Assembly (NCBI RefSeq): GCF_004331265.1 | Contig: NZ_SJOO01000002.1 | Span: forward strand, 434,001 to 498,000 | Length of the DNA: 64,000 bases | Source of the DNA: Enterobacter wuhouensis | GTDB taxonomy: Bacteria > Pseudomonadota > Gammaproteobacteria > Enterobacterales > Enterobacteriaceae | Direction: 5' to 3' | Part shown: positions 42,810-52,474 of the stretch, piece after piece | Position numbering within the stretch: the first letter of the stretch is position 1 | How the letters are laid out: each line of letters begins with the position of its first letter | Position numbers and translations under genes: made by a program | Notes under the pieces: generated by a model | Seen by the model: only the letters and a program-made list of their open reading frames with translations | What the model was told of the DNA's origin: nothing | Database searches by the model: none

Positions 42810-44309
42810 ATGAGTCTGATATCAGGGTTTGTTAAATCGCTGTCTAAGTTATCGATGATTGGTCGCGCCTTAATGCTGCCAATTTCACTGCTTCCCGCCG
42901 CGGGCCTGCTGCTGGCCTTCGGCGATAAGTTCCACCTGCCGCTGATGATGAACGCGGGCGGGGTTATTTTTGATAACCTGCCGATGCTGTTCGCCATCGG
43001 CTCTGCCGTCGGCCTGGCGTCGGAATCCGGCATCGCGGCGCTTTCTGCGGCGGTCTCGGTGTTTGTCACTAACATCACCATCAGCACCGTGTTAAGCATC
43101 ACGCCGGAAATGGCCTCTCAGGGCGGGAAATACGCCATGGTGGTCGGTATCCCGACGCTGCAGATGGGCGTCTTTGGCGGCCTGATCTGCGGTATTCTCG
43201 CAGCCTGGTGCTACAACCGCTTCCACACCATGCAGCTGCCGGAATTCCTCGGCTTCTTCTCCGGCAAGCGTTTTGTAGCCATTGCGACGGCGTTTCTCTC
43301 GTTCCTGCTCGGCCTGCTGCTGCCGTACGTCTGGCAGCATATTCAGTCCGGTATCGACGCCCTTTCCGTGGTGGTGAATGGCGATAATCAGGCGGCCTCG
43401 ACCTTTATCTTCGGTCTGGTGGAACGCGCGCTGATCCCGCTCGGCCTGCACCACATCTGGTATCCGTCCTTCTGGTATTCGTTCGGGGATTACACCACCC
43501 AGGCCGGCCAGGTGATCCACGGCGACCAGACCATCTGGTTCAAGATGCTGGAAGAAGGGGTGAAATCCTTCAGCAGCGACACCTACCAGAACGCCGGTAA
43601 GTTCATGCAGGGCGAGTTCCCGCTGATGCTGTTCGCGCTGCCCGCGGCGTGCCTGGCGATGTATCACGAAGCGCACACGAAGAATAAGAAAATCGCGGCC
43701 GGTATTCTGTTCTCTGCGGCGCTGACCTGCTTCCTGACGGGGATCACAGAGCCGGTAGAGTTCACCTTTATCTTCGTGGCCCCGATCCTTTACGTCTTTA
43801 ACGCCATCATGGCGGGTCTGGCGTACATGACCATGTACCTGCTCCATGCGCATATCGCCAAGTCGTTCTCGGCGGGCTTTATCGACTACCTGTCGTTCGG
43901 GATCCTGCCGTCGTTTAACGGCTACCAGACCAACTTCCTGAGCGCCATTATCATCGGTATTCCAATGGCGCTGATTTACTACTTCACCTTCCGCTTCGTG
44001 ATCCGTCGCTTCGACGTGAAAACGCCGGGACGCACTGAAGTGACCGCCAATGCAAACGATAAGTCCGATTCCGAACTTGCTACCGAAATCATCGGCCTGC
44101 TGGGCGGCGCGCAGAACATCGATTCCGTGGGTTCCTGCATCACCCGCCTGCGTCTGGAAGTGGCGAAGAGCGACGTGGTGAATAAAGACGGCCTCAACGG
44201 ACTCGGCGCACGCGGCGTGGTCTTCGTGGGCGACAACGGTATTCAGGTGATTTTCGGTGCCAGAGCACAGTTTATCGCCCAGACCATGTCCACCATGATC
44301 GGCAAATAA
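42810..44309 (+). CDS. PTS glucose/maltose-family IIBC transporter (MalX-like)
   Basis: A 499-residue PTS protein. The EIIC domain (~residues 1-400, about ten TM helices, with LMLPISLLPAAGLLLAFG, VERALIPLGLHHIWYPSFW and FLTGITEPVEFTFIFVAP) is followed by an EIIB domain with the phospho-cysteine SVGSCITRLRLE (Cys443). No EIIA is fused or adjacent, so it probably takes phosphate from Crr (EIIA-Glc). GGGGGAAG precedes the ATG. The sugar is unknown. No metabolic enzyme such as MalY is encoded beside it. The pair interrupts the E. coli order ybcJ-ybcI. Confidence 0.9.
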   Translation: MSLISGFVKSLSKLSMIGRALMLPISLLPAAGLLLAFGDKFHLPLMMNAGGVIFDNLPMLFAIGSAVGLASESGIAALSAAVSVFVTNITISTVLSITPEMASQGGKYAMVVGIPTLQMGVFGGLICGILAAWCYNRFHTMQLPEFLGFFSGKRFVAIATAFLSFLLGLLLPYVWQHIQSGIDALSVVVNGDNQAASTFIFGLVERALIPLGLHHIWYPSFWYSFGDYTTQAGQVIHGDQTIWFKMLEEGVKSFSSDTYQNAGKFMQGEFPLMLFALPAACLAMYHEAHTKNKKIAAGILFSAALTCFLTGITEPVEFTFIFVAPILYVFNAIMAGLAYMTMYLLHAHIAKSFSAGFIDYLSFGILPSFNGYQTNFLSAIIIGIPMALIYYFTFRFVIRRFDVKTPGRTEVTANANDKSDSELATEIIGLLGGAQNIDSVGSCITRLRLEVAKSDVVNKDGLNGLGARGVVFVGDNGIQVIFGARAQFIAQTMSTMIGK

Positions 44310-44323
44310 TAAGATGCCTGAAC

Positions 44324-44360
44324 GACACGTCTCCTGTACGCTGGGAGACGTGTCTTATCT
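44324..44360 (+). terminator. Hairpin between the PTS gene and its repressor gene
   Basis: GACACGTCTCC and GGGAGACGTGTC form an 11-bp stem followed by TTATCT. It may reduce read-through into the repressor gene. Confidence 0.6.
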
Positions 44361-44392
44361 GGCTGATAATCGGTAAATTTCAGGGAGCGGTT

Positions 44393-45409
44393 TTGAAGAA
44401 AGTCAGCATCATTGATGTCGCAAAGCACGCGGGCGTCTCGGTTTCGACCGTGTCGCTGGTGCTACGCCAGAAAGGGAAAATCTCAGAGGCGACGATCGGG
44501 AAGGTCAATGCCGCCATCACGACGCTGGGCTATGTTCATAACGTCGCCGCTGCCAACCTCCGCGCCAACACCTCCAACCTCATCGGCCTGATCCTGCGCG
44601 ACTTCAGCGACAGCTTTTCCATCAAGGTGATGGCGAGCATCGTTCAGGAGCTGGAAAAGCAGGGTTATATGGTTTTTCTCGGCCAGCCGCTGAACGACCG
44701 TGAACATCTGGAACGCACCCTGCTGTCGTTCAAGCAGCAGGGCGTCGCGGGCGTCATCTATCTTGCGTCTGACACCCGCAACGCAGCGTTGCCCCAGCAA
44801 ATTCGCCAGTGCCCGCTGCCGCTGGTTGCGGTGTCTCAGTCTCTGCTGGATGAAAAATGCAACCTTGTGATGCGCGACAATCGCCAGGCGGCGAACCTCG
44901 CCGCGCGCTATTTGATCGAGCGCGGGCACCGCAACATCGCCTACATTGGCGGGCGCGAAGGCTGTCTGATCCGCGAGCAGCGCCTGCTTGGTTTTCGCAG
45001 CGCGATGACGCAGAACGGGCTGGTCCTGCGCGACGAATACTCCCCCGCCTGCAGCGACGACACGCAGGCCGCCGCGATGGCTACGCGCCAGCTGCTGGAG
45101 AAGAACAGCTCCATCACCGCCCTGCTCTGCCATTCGCCGGATGCGATGATCGGCTCTATTTCCGGCATTCATCAGGTGGGCCGCACCGTGGGAAAAGACG
45201 TGTTCCTGTCCCAGCAGGTCGCGCTGGTCGGTTTTGAAGATATGCTCCACGTTAACCTCACCTCCCCATCCTTCACCTACGTATCATCGGCCAGCGACGA
45301 AACCGGGCGTCAGGCTGCGGGGCTGATTATCCGCAAGCTGAAAGAGCCGGATCTGCAAACCCAGCGCATTACCCTTTCCGGGCAGCTTATCGCGCGCGAG
45401 TCGGCGTAA
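44393..45409 (+). CDS. LacI-family repressor (MalI-like) of the PTS gene
   Basis: A 338-residue LacI-type regulator: HTH KKVSIIDVAKHAGVSVSTVSLVLRQKGKISEATIGKV, then a ligand core (LIGLILRDFSDSFSIKVMASIVQELEKQGYMVF, RGHRNIAYIGGREGCLIREQRLLGFRSAM). The SVSTVSLVL recognition helix and KGKIS hinge resemble MalI. The start codon is a TTG at 44393 with GGGAG ~7 bp upstream. It is 83 bp downstream of the PTS gene and is the likely ligand of the GTAGAACGTTCTAC operator. Confidence 0.88.
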   Translation: MKKVSIIDVAKHAGVSVSTVSLVLRQKGKISEATIGKVNAAITTLGYVHNVAAANLRANTSNLIGLILRDFSDSFSIKVMASIVQELEKQGYMVFLGQPLNDREHLERTLLSFKQQGVAGVIYLASDTRNAALPQQIRQCPLPLVAVSQSLLDEKCNLVMRDNRQAANLAARYLIERGHRNIAYIGGREGCLIREQRLLGFRSAMTQNGLVLRDEYSPACSDDTQAAAMATRQLLEKNSSITALLCHSPDAMIGSISGIHQVGRTVGKDVFLSQQVALVGFEDMLHVNLTSPSFTYVSSASDETGRQAAGLIIRKLKEPDLQTQRITLSGQLIARESA

Positions 45410-45482
45410 ATTCAGAATTTGGCGCAGCTTTGCTGGGGCGAATTCGCTGCTAAATTTCCATGATTTGCCAGGAATAATTGCA

Positions 45483-46007
45483 ATGCCTACCGTCATCACT
45501 CACGCCGCTGTACCTCTTTGCCTGGGCTTAGGCCTGGGAACTAAAGTCATCCCTCCCCGCCTGCTGTTTGCCGGCGTCGTGCTCGCGATGCTGCCGGACG
45601 CCGACGTGCTGGCGTTTAAATTTGGCGTCGCCTACGGAAATATTTTCGGCCATCGCGGTTTTACCCACTCCCTGCTGTTCGCCTTTGTGGTGCCGATACT
45701 CTGCGTGCTGATTGGCCGACGATGGTTCAGGGCCAACCTCACGCGCTGCTGGCTGTTTTTAACGGTGTCACTGCTGTCGCACAGCCTGCTGGATTCCGTT
45801 ACCACCGGCGGAAAAGGCGTCGGCTGGCTGTGGCCGTGGTCGGATGAACGGTTCTTCGCGCCGTGGCAGGTGATCAAGGTCGCGCCGTTTGCGCTGTCGC
45901 GCTACGCTACGCCGTACGGGCATCAGGTCATTATCTCGGAACTGCTGTGGGTGTGGCTGCCGGGGGTAGTAGTGATGGGGTTGCTGTGGTGGAAACGCGC
46001 GCGCTGA
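45483..46007 (+). CDS. ybcI: YbcI, YdjM-family inner membrane metal-dependent hydrolase-like protein
   Basis: A 174-residue membrane protein of the LexA-binding/YdjM (DUF457) family. Conserved His/Asp motifs are TVITHAAVPLCLG, VLAMLPDADVLAF, FGHRGFTHSLLFA and SLLSHSLLDSVTTGG, spread over 4-5 TM segments. Its function is unproven; the motifs suggest a membrane metal hydrolase. In E. coli ybcI lies between ybcJ and cysS; here the PTS-repressor pair has been inserted before it. Confidence 0.92.
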   Translation: MPTVITHAAVPLCLGLGLGTKVIPPRLLFAGVVLAMLPDADVLAFKFGVAYGNIFGHRGFTHSLLFAFVVPILCVLIGRRWFRANLTRCWLFLTVSLLSHSLLDSVTTGGKGVGWLWPWSDERFFAPWQVIKVAPFALSRYATPYGHQVIISELLWVWLPGVVVMGLLWWKRAR

Positions 46008-46009
46008 TG

Positions 46010-46091
46010 CCCTCACCCCGGCCCTCTCCCACGGGGAGAGGGAGACAACCGAACGATCCCCTCTCCCTTAGGGAGAGGGTTAGGGTGAGGG
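46010..46091. repeat. Inverted pair of CCCTCACCC / CTCTCCC palindromes
   Basis: One copy at 46010-46043 and an opposite-orientation copy at 46058-46091 (TTAGGGAGAGGGTTAGGGTG), with 14 bp between. They fill the gap between the convergent ybcI and cysS stops, like a BIME, and probably terminate or protect both transcripts. Confidence 0.88.
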
Positions 46092-46097
46092 TGGAAA

Positions 46098-47483
46098 TTA
46101 CTTACGGCGCCAGGTGGTCCCCTGCGGGCCGTCTTCCAGAATGATGCCCATCTCGGTCAGACGGTTACGCGCCGCATCCGCCGCTGCCCAGTCTTTCGCC
46201 TGACGCGCTTCCAGACGCGCCTTAATCAGCGCTTCAATCTCCGCCACTTCGCCGTCGTCCGCCTGCGCGCCGCTCTGCAGGAACGCGTCCGGCTCCTGCT
46301 CCAGCAGGCCGAGCACGGAAGAGAGCTTGCGAAGATGGGACGCCAGCGCATTCGCCGCGGCCATATCTTCTGACTTCAGGCGGTTCACTTCGCGCGCCAT
46401 GTCGAACAGCACGGAGTAGGCTTCCGGGGTGTTGAAGTCGTCGTTCATCACCTCGATGAAGCGCGCTTCGAACGCCTCGCCGCCCGCGGCAGGAACAGAG
46501 CTGTCGGTCCCGCGCAGCGCGGTGTACAGACGCTCCAGCGCCGAACGCGCCTGCTTCAGGTTCTCTTCGCTGTAGTTCAGCTGGCTGCGATAGTGGCCGG
46601 ACATCAGGAAGTAACGCACGGTTTCTGCGTCGTAGTACTTCAACACGTCGCGCACGGTGAAGAAGTTGCCCAGCGATTTGGACATCTTCTCGCGGTCAAC
46701 CATCACCATCCCGGAGTGCATCCAGTAGTTCACGTACTCGCCGCCGTGGGCGCAGGTGGACTGCGCGATTTCGTTTTCGTGGTGCGGGAACATCAGGTCC
46801 GAACCGCCGCCGTGAATATCGAAATGTTTGCCCAGCTGCTTGCAGTTCATCGCCGAACACTCAATGTGCCAGCCCGGACGGCCTTCGCCCCACGGGGACG
46901 GCCAGCTTGGTTCGCCCGCTTTGGACATTTTCCACAGCACGAAGTCCATCGGGTTACGCTTCACGTCAACCACGTCTACGCGCGCGCCGGCCTGGAGCTG
47001 GTCCAGATCCTGACGGGAAAGCGCGCCGTAGGTTGGGTCCGTCGGCACCGAGAACATCACGTCGCCGTTATCCGCCACGTAGGCGTGACCGCGTTCGATC
47101 AGCTTCTCGGTGATCTCGATAATTTCATGAATATGGTGGGTCGCACGCGGCTCGCTGTCCGGGCGCAGGATATTCAGGGCGTCAAAATCTTTGTGCATTT
47201 CGACGATCATACGGTCCACCAGCGCAACGAAGCTTTCGCCGTTTTCATTAGCGCGCTTGATGATTTTATCGTCGATATCGGTGATGTTGCGCACGTACTT
47301 CAGCGTATACCCCAGGAAGCGCAGGTAGCGTGATACCACGTCGAAGGCAACAAAGGTACGGCCATGGCCGATATGACAGAGATCGTAAACCGTAATACCA
47401 CACACGTACATGCCGACTTCCCCGGCATGGATAGGTTTAAATTCCTCTTTTTGGCGCGTCATTGTATTAAAGATTTTTAACAT
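46098..47483 (-). CDS. cysS: CysS, cysteinyl-tRNA synthetase
   Basis: A 461-residue class I aminoacyl-tRNA synthetase, the E. coli length. It carries the HIGH motif ([16 protein letters not shown]), the zinc/cysteine pocket ([36 protein letters not shown]) and KMSKS ([13 protein letters not shown]). The C-terminal anticodon-binding part ends GTTWRRK. The ATG at 47483 gives [12 protein letters not shown]; a longer in-frame extension upstream is not conserved. Divergent from ppiB as in E. coli. Confidence 0.98.
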   Translation of the reverse strand: MLKIFNTMTRQKEEFKPIHAGEVGMYVCGITVYDLCHIGHGRTFVAFDVVSRYLRFLGYTLKYVRNITDIDDKIIKRANENGESFVALVDRMIVEMHKDFDALNILRPDSEPRATHHIHEIIEITEKLIERGHAYVADNGDVMFSVPTDPTYGALSRQDLDQLQAGARVDVVDVKRNPMDFVLWKMSKAGEPSWPSPWGEGRPGWHIECSAMNCKQLGKHFDIHGGGSDLMFPHHENEIAQSTCAHGGEYVNYWMHSGMVMVDREKMSKSLGNFFTVRDVLKYYDAETVRYFLMSGHYRSQLNYSEENLKQARSALERLYTALRGTDSSVPAAGGEAFEARFIEVMNDDFNTPEAYSVLFDMAREVNRLKSEDMAAANALASHLRKLSSVLGLLEQEPDAFLQSGAQADDGEVAEIEALIKARLEARQAKDWAAADAARNRLTEMGIILEDGPQGTTWRRK

Positions 47484-47657
47484 CGAAGATTCCATGTAAA
47501 CACGTGTGTGGACGAAAACCGGGTATTCTACCCGTAATTCAAACCCGAAGCAGCACACAATGCAAGGTGATCGCATCCTGTGGTTATGCTATAACAAGCC
47601 CCTATAGATGACCCGAACGCGGGTCGACGTACCACAATAACGGAACAGGATGCAAAA

Positions 47658-48152
47658 ATGGTTACTTTCCACACTAATCATGGCGATATCGTAATCAAGA
47701 CCTTTGATGACAAAGCGCCTGAAACAGTTAAAAACTTCCTGGACTACTGCCGCGAAGGTTTCTACAACAACACCATCTTCCACCGCGTGATCAACGGCTT
47801 TATGATCCAGGGCGGCGGTTTCGAACCTGGCATGAACCAGAAAGAGACCAAAGAAGCGATCAAAAACGAAGCGAATAACGGTCTGAAAAACACCCGCGGT
47901 ACGCTGGCAATGGCCCGTACTCAGGCACCTCACTCCGCAACCGCGCAGTTCTTCATCAACGTGGCTGACAACGACTTCCTGAACTTCTCCGGCGAAAGCC
48001 TGCAGGGTTGGGGCTACTGCGTATTCGCCGAAGTAGTTGAAGGTATGGACGTGGTTGACAAGATCAAAGCCGTCTCTACTGGCCGCAGCGGTATGCACCA
48101 GGACGTTCCTAAAGAAGACGTTGTGATTACAAGCGTGACCGTCAGCGAGTAA
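47658..48152 (+). CDS. ppiB: PpiB, cytoplasmic cyclophilin-type peptidyl-prolyl isomerase
   Basis: A 164-residue cyclophilin, same length as E. coli PpiB. Catalytic Arg and neighbours are in [15 protein letters not shown], with [23 protein letters not shown] and the Trp-containing [15 protein letters not shown]. It speeds proline isomerisation during folding. AACAGGA precedes the ATG. lpxH starts 3 bp after its stop. Confidence 0.98.
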   Translation: MVTFHTNHGDIVIKTFDDKAPETVKNFLDYCREGFYNNTIFHRVINGFMIQGGGFEPGMNQKETKEAIKNEANNGLKNTRGTLAMARTQAPHSATAQFFINVADNDFLNFSGESLQGWGYCVFAEVVEGMDVVDKIKAVSTGRSGMHQDVPKEDVVITSVTVSE

Positions 48153-48155
48153 TTC

Positions 48156-48878
48156 GTGGCGACACTCTTTATTGCGGATCTACATCTGCAAACGGAAGAA
48201 CCGGCGATTACCGCCGGTTTTCTGCGTTTTTTACGCGGTGAAGCGAAAAGCGCCGATGCGCTGTACATTCTGGGCGACCTGTTTGAAGCCTGGATTGGCG
48301 ACGACGATCCTAATCCGCTGCACCGTGAAATGGCCTCCGCCATTAAGGCGCTGGTTGATTCCGGCGTCCCCTGCTACTTCATCCACGGCAACCGTGATTT
48401 CCTGATAGGCCAGCGCTACGCCCGCGAAAGCGGCATGACGCTGCTGCCGGAGGAACAGGTGCTCGACCTCTATGGCCGTAAGATACTGATCGTGCACGGC
48501 GATACGCTCTGCACCGACGATACCGGCTACCTGGCGTTTCGCGCCAAGGTCCATACACCGTGGATCCAGAGGCTGTTCCTGGCACTGCCGCTGTTTATCC
48601 GCAGCCGTATCGCCGCCAAAATGCGCGCGGGCAGCAAAGCCGCCAACAGCAGTAAATCCATGACCATCATGGACGTGAACCCGCAGGCGGTTGTCGACGT
48701 GATGGAAAAACATCGCGTCCAGTGGCTTATCCACGGGCATACCCATCGTCCTGACGTGCATTCCCTTATCGCCAACGGCGAACCCGCCCACCGCGTAGTG
48801 CTGGGCGCGTGGCACACTCAGGGGTCAATGGTCAAAGTCACGCCGCAGGGCGTTGAGCTGATCGCCTTTCCTTTCTAA
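48156..48878 (+). CDS. lpxH: LpxH, UDP-2,3-diacylglucosamine hydrolase
   Basis: A 240-residue calcineurin-like phosphoesterase of lipid A synthesis. It cleaves UDP-2,3-diacylglucosamine to lipid X and UMP at the membrane. Metal-binding motifs are [39 protein letters not shown] and [13 protein letters not shown]. The start is a GTG at 48156, as in E. coli genes of this family, giving [11 protein letters not shown]. Coupled to ppiB by a 3-bp gap. Confidence 0.97.
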   Translation: MATLFIADLHLQTEEPAITAGFLRFLRGEAKSADALYILGDLFEAWIGDDDPNPLHREMASAIKALVDSGVPCYFIHGNRDFLIGQRYARESGMTLLPEEQVLDLYGRKILIVHGDTLCTDDTGYLAFRAKVHTPWIQRLFLALPLFIRSRIAAKMRAGSKAANSSKSMTIMDVNPQAVVDVMEKHRVQWLIHGHTHRPDVHSLIANGEPAHRVVLGAWHTQGSMVKVTPQGVELIAFPF

Positions 48879-49030
48879 ATACCCCACCGCACTAAATGAT
48901 CAAGAACATTCAATTTTATTGAATGATATCGGCAAATTGTTTCGATTTTAATCACTCCGTGGTCGGTCTATTATTTATCACATCAGGGCAACACGCCCTA
49001 TCCCAAACAAAACACTTAAGGAATACGACC

Positions 49031-49240
49031 ATGAAATCTATCAAAACTTTCGTTGCAGTTGCGGCTCTCTCCCTGGTTTCTTTCGGTACTTTCGCACAGA
49101 GCATTAGCGCGACCGGTTCAACTCTCGACCGTGCAGAAGCGAAAATTGCTGCCCAGGCCGCTGAACAGGGTGCCTCTTACAAAATCACCAGCGCACAGTT
49201 CAACAACCGCGTACACATGACTGCAGAACTGACTAAATAA
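49031..49240 (+). CDS. DUF1471 (BhsA/McbA-like) short periplasmic protein
   Basis: A 69-residue exported protein: MKSIKTFVAVAALSLVSFGTFA signal peptide, then a short DUF1471 domain SISATGSTLDRAEAKIAAQAAEQGASYKITSAQFNNRVHMTAELTK. It is one of the shortest arrangements possible for this stress/biofilm family. AAGGA lies 10 bp before the ATG. It is an insertion between lpxH and purE relative to E. coli. An inverted repeat ATTCAAT-TTT-ATTGAAT lies ~110 bp upstream. Confidence 0.85.
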   Translation: MKSIKTFVAVAALSLVSFGTFAQSISATGSTLDRAEAKIAAQAAEQGASYKITSAQFNNRVHMTAELTK

Positions 49241-49308
49241 GAACACAGATTGCCGTGCCGCCAGTTGAGACTTGCGACAGCGACAAGACGATGAGGAAGG
49301 AACAGAGA

Positions 49309-49494
49309 ATGAAAAAAATCAGCATCGTGAGCGCCCTGCTGTTAGCAGCTTTCGTGTCCACTGGCGCAATGGCGGCGGAGAATCGCTTCTCCATGCCCGA
49401 AGCAGGCTCAAATATGGACACCGGCATGGTGAATCATATTGACGTCAGCCACGCGTTCGACAAAGAAAACCTGACCGCAGGGGATCTTCAGTAA
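49309..49494 (+). CDS. Small exported protein of unknown function
   Basis: A 61-residue protein with a clear signal peptide ([23 protein letters not shown]) and a 38-residue polar, Met- and Asp-rich mature part ([17 protein letters not shown] and [14 protein letters not shown]). No family is recognised. GAAGGAAC sits 8 bp before the ATG. It follows the DUF1471 gene by 68 bp and is closed by a strong terminator, so the two probably form one transcript. Confidence 0.7.
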   Translation: MKKISIVSALLLAAFVSTGAMAAENRFSMPEAGSNMDTGMVNHIDVSHAFDKENLTAGDLQ

Positions 49495-49500
49495 ACGCCT

Positions 49501-49529
49501 AAAACAGACCGCCAAATGCGGTCTGTTTT
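49501..49529 (+). terminator. Rho-independent terminator after the small exported protein gene
   Basis: AAAACAGACCGC-CAAAT-GCGGTCTGTTTT is a perfect 12-bp stem ending in TTTTGTT, 7 bp after the stop codon. Confidence 0.93.
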
Positions 49530-49567
49530 GTTATGCATTCCCGCCCACAACGGCTCACCTTTTAACC

Positions 49568-49583
49568 GCGCAACCGTTTTCCT
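49568..49583. promoter_or_regulatory. PurR operator upstream of purEK
   Basis: GCGCAACCGTTTTCCT matches the PurR consensus ACGCAAACGTTTTCGT at 13 of 16 positions. It lies 72 bp before the purE start, where E. coli purEK also has its PurR site. Confidence 0.82.
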
Positions 49584-49654
49584 TGCCCGTATTACATGCT
49601 ATTCTCTGTGCCCTCGAAAGCAGTGTGTTTCGCACCACAGGAGTTTTAAGACGC

Positions 49655-50164
49655 ATGTCTTCCCGCAATAATCCGGCGCGTGTCGCCATCGTGATGGGGT
49701 CCAAAAGCGACTGGGCTACCATGCAGTTCACCGCCGAAATCTTTGAAATCCTGAATGTTCCGCACCACGTCGAAGTGGTCTCCGCGCACCGTACCCCCGA
49801 CAAACTGTTTAGCTTCGCCGAACGCGCCGAAGAGAACGGTTACGAGGTGATTATTGCCGGTGCGGGCGGCGCAGCACACCTGCCGGGCATGATTGCCGCT
49901 AAAACCCTGGTGCCGGTTCTGGGCGTCCCGGTGCAAAGCGCCGCGCTAAGCGGCGTGGATAGCCTCTACTCTATCGTCCAGATGCCGCGCGGCATTCCTG
50001 TCGGCACGCTGGCGATTGGCAAAGCGGGTGCCGCAAACGCCGCCCTGCTGGCGGCGCAAATTCTGGCGACGCACGATAAAGCGTTGCATCAGCGTCTGGC
50101 GGACTGGCGTAAAGCCCAGACCGACGAGGTACTGGATAACCCTGACCCGCGGGGTGATGCATGA
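49655..50164 (+). CDS. purE: PurE, N5-carboxyaminoimidazole ribonucleotide mutase
   Basis: A 169-residue class I PurE that moves the carboxyl group of N5-CAIR to give CAIR in purine synthesis. Motifs are [61 protein letters not shown] and [13 protein letters not shown]. The ATG at 49655 has CAGGAG upstream and gives the E. coli N-terminus. It overlaps purK by 4 bp (ATGA) and is under a PurR site. Confidence 0.98.
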   Translation: MSSRNNPARVAIVMGSKSDWATMQFTAEIFEILNVPHHVEVVSAHRTPDKLFSFAERAEENGYEVIIAGAGGAAHLPGMIAAKTLVPVLGVPVQSAALSGVDSLYSIVQMPRGIPVGTLAIGKAGAANAALLAAQILATHDKALHQRLADWRKAQTDEVLDNPDPRGDA

Positions 50165-51228
50165 AGCAGGTATGCGTCCTCGGCAACGGCCAGCTAGGCC
50201 GGATGCTGCGTCAGGCCGGCGAGCCGCTGGGCATTGCCGTCTGGCCCGTCGGGCTGGACGCCGAGCCGGAAGCCGTGCCGTTCCACCAGAGCGTAATCAC
50301 CGCCGAGATTGAACGCTGGCCGGAAACCGCGCTGACCCGCGAGCTGGCGCGCCATAACGCCTTCGTGAACCGCGACGTGTTCCCAATCATCGCCGACCGC
50401 CTGACGCAGAAACAGCTGTTCGACAAGCTCGGCCTGGCGACCGCGCCGTGGCAGCTCCTGTCCGACAAAAGCGAGTGGAATGACGTCTTCGCGATGCTGG
50501 GCGAGCTGGCGATCGTGAAGCGTCGCGTGGGCGGCTATGACGGCCGCGGGCAGTGGCGCCTGCGCGCCGATGAAACTGCAGAGCTGCCGGACGACTGCTA
50601 CGGCGAGTGCATCGTTGAGCAGGGCATTAACTTCAGCGGCGAAGTATCGCTGGTGGGCGCGCGCGGGCACGACGGCCACACCGTGTTTTATCCGCTGACG
50701 CACAACCTGCATCAGGACGGCATTCTGCGCACCAGCGTCGCCTTCCCCCACGCAAATGCTGACCAGCAGGCGCAGGCGGAAGAGATGCTCTCAGCCATCA
50801 TGCACGAGCTGGGCTATGTCGGCGTGATGGCGATGGAGTGCTTCATCACCCCGTCCGGCCTGCTGATTAACGAGCTGGCGCCGCGCGTGCACAACAGCGG
50901 CCACTGGACGCAAAACGGCGCGTCCATCAGCCAGTTTGAGCTGCACCTGCGCGCGATCGTCGATCTCCCTCTGCCGCAGCCGGTCGTCAACAGCCCGTCG
51001 GTGATGATCAACCTGATCGGCACCGATCTGAACTATGACTGGCTGAAGCTGCCGCTGGTGCATCTGCACTGGTATGACAAAGAGGTACGCGCGGGGCGTA
51101 AAGTGGGTCACCTGAACCTGAACGACGCCGATACGGACCGCCTGAGCGCCACGCTGGAAGCGATCGTCCCGCTGCTGCCGCCGGAGTATGCGAGCGGCAT
51201 CGTCTGGGCACAATCAAAGCTAAAATAG
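50161..51228 (+). CDS. purK: PurK, N5-carboxyaminoimidazole ribonucleotide synthetase
   Basis: A 355-residue ATP-grasp enzyme, E. coli length, converting AIR, ATP and bicarbonate to N5-CAIR. The N-terminal [16 protein letters not shown] is the nucleotide-fold signature; [13 protein letters not shown] is the ATP-grasp loop, with [16 protein letters not shown] near the metal site. The start overlaps purE, so PurE and PurK are made together. Confidence 0.98.
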   Translation: MKQVCVLGNGQLGRMLRQAGEPLGIAVWPVGLDAEPEAVPFHQSVITAEIERWPETALTRELARHNAFVNRDVFPIIADRLTQKQLFDKLGLATAPWQLLSDKSEWNDVFAMLGELAIVKRRVGGYDGRGQWRLRADETAELPDDCYGECIVEQGINFSGEVSLVGARGHDGHTVFYPLTHNLHQDGILRTSVAFPHANADQQAQAEEMLSAIMHELGYVGVMAMECFITPSGLLINELAPRVHNSGHWTQNGASISQFELHLRAIVDLPLPQPVVNSPSVMINLIGTDLNYDWLKLPLVHLHWYDKEVRAGRKVGHLNLNDADTDRLSATLEAIVPLLPPEYASGIVWAQSKLK

Positions 51229-51313
51229 CTCTCCCTCCGCCGGGGAGTTGATATTCCCCCTCCCCGGCGTAAAATCCCCGCCCATTGCTGCTCAGTTTTC
51301 TTCTGGAATAACC

Positions 51314-52384
51314 ATGAACGATGGAACGGACTATCGCGCGATCCTCGCGTCGGATACCCCTTTGATCGACGTTCGCGCGCCGATCGAATTCGCCCAGGGC
51401 GCGATGCCTGCGGCTATCAACCTGCCCTTAATGAACGACGACGAACGCGCCGCCGTCGGCACCTGCTATAAGCGTCAGGGACCGGACGCCGCGCTGGCGC
51501 TCGGCCATAGCCTGGTGAACGGCGACACGCGCAGCGCGCGCATCAGCGCCTGGCGGGAAGCCAGCCTTGCTCATCCTGAGGGCTATCTCTGCTGCGCGCG
51601 CGGCGGCCAGCGTTCGCACATCTCACAGGCGTGGCTGAAAGAGGCGGGCGTCGAGTACCCGCTGATCCGCGGCGGCTATAAGGCCCTGCGTCAGACGGCC
51701 ATTCAGGTGACGGTCGAGCAGTCACAAAAGCCGATGGTGCTTATCGGCGGCTGCACCGGAAACGGTAAAACGCTGCTGGTGAAGCAGCACGCCCAGGGCA
51801 TCGATCTGGAAGGGCTGGCGCACCATCGCGGCTCATCATTTGGCCGCACGCTGACGCCGCAGCTTTCCCAGGCCAGCTTTGAAAATCATCTTGCCGTCGA
51901 GCTGCTGAAAAAAGACGCCGCGCGCTGGGTGCTGGAAGACGAGGGCCGGATGATTGGCTCTAATCACCTGCCGGAGTGCCTGCGCGACCGCATGGTTGAC
52001 GCCCCTATCGTGGTCGTCGACGATCCGTTTGACGTCCGTCTTGAGCGCCTGCGCGAAGAGTATTTCGACCATATGTGGGCCGATTTTTCTGCCGCCTACG
52101 GTGAAGACGCGGGCTGGAAAGAGTACAGCGAGTACCTGCATCACGGCCTGTTCGCCATCCGCCGCCGTCTGGGGCTGCAGCGCTTTGCGGAATTCACCGC
52201 GCTGTTAGACTCCGCGCTGCTGGAACAGCTTCGCTCCGGCAGCACCGACGCACACTTCAGCTGGCTTGCGCCGCTGCTGAAGGACTATTACGACCCGATG
52301 TACGGCTATCAGCTGGAGAAAAAAGCGGAGAAGATTGTGTATCGCGGGACGTTCGAAGAAATTGCCGAGTGGCTTAATCGCTGA
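51314..52384 (+). CDS. selU: SelU (YbbB), tRNA 2-selenouridine synthase
   Basis: A 356-residue enzyme replacing sulfur by selenium (via a geranylated intermediate) at the wobble uridine of tRNA-Lys, -Glu and -Gln. The N-terminal rhodanese domain (~1-130) has the catalytic [12 protein letters not shown], and the C-terminal part has a P-loop GGCTGNGKT (~152). E. coli SelU is 364 aa. The ATG at 51314 gives [20 protein letters not shown]; no better start upstream. It stands alone, followed by REP elements. Confidence 0.95.
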   Translation: MNDGTDYRAILASDTPLIDVRAPIEFAQGAMPAAINLPLMNDDERAAVGTCYKRQGPDAALALGHSLVNGDTRSARISAWREASLAHPEGYLCCARGGQRSHISQAWLKEAGVEYPLIRGGYKALRQTAIQVTVEQSQKPMVLIGGCTGNGKTLLVKQHAQGIDLEGLAHHRGSSFGRTLTPQLSQASFENHLAVELLKKDAARWVLEDEGRMIGSNHLPECLRDRMVDAPIVVVDDPFDVRLERLREEYFDHMWADFSAAYGEDAGWKEYSEYLHHGLFAIRRRLGLQRFAEFTALLDSALLEQLRSGSTDAHFSWLAPLLKDYYDPMYGYQLEKKAEKIVYRGTFEEIAEWLNR

Positions 52385-52389
52385 AAAAA

Positions 52390-52421
52390 GCCGGGTGGCG
52401 GCTACGCCTTACCCGGCCTAC
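52390..52421. repeat. REP element
   Basis: GCCGGGTGGCGGCTACGCCT followed by TACCCGGCCTAC is a canonical enterobacterial REP (palindromic unit), 5 bp after the selU stop. Confidence 0.92.
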
Positions 52422-52439
52422 ATGTTCTACCCGTCTGTT

Positions 52440-52474
52440 CCCTCTCCCTTTCAGGGAGAGGGTTAGGGTGAGGG
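52440..52474. repeat. Intergenic palindrome of the CCCTCACCC / CTCTCCC family
   Basis: CCCTCTCCCTTTCAGGGAGAGG with the flank GTTAGGGTGAGGG. It abuts the stop codon of the convergent porin gene with no spacer, so it forms the very start of that mRNA's 3' end. Confidence 0.88.
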
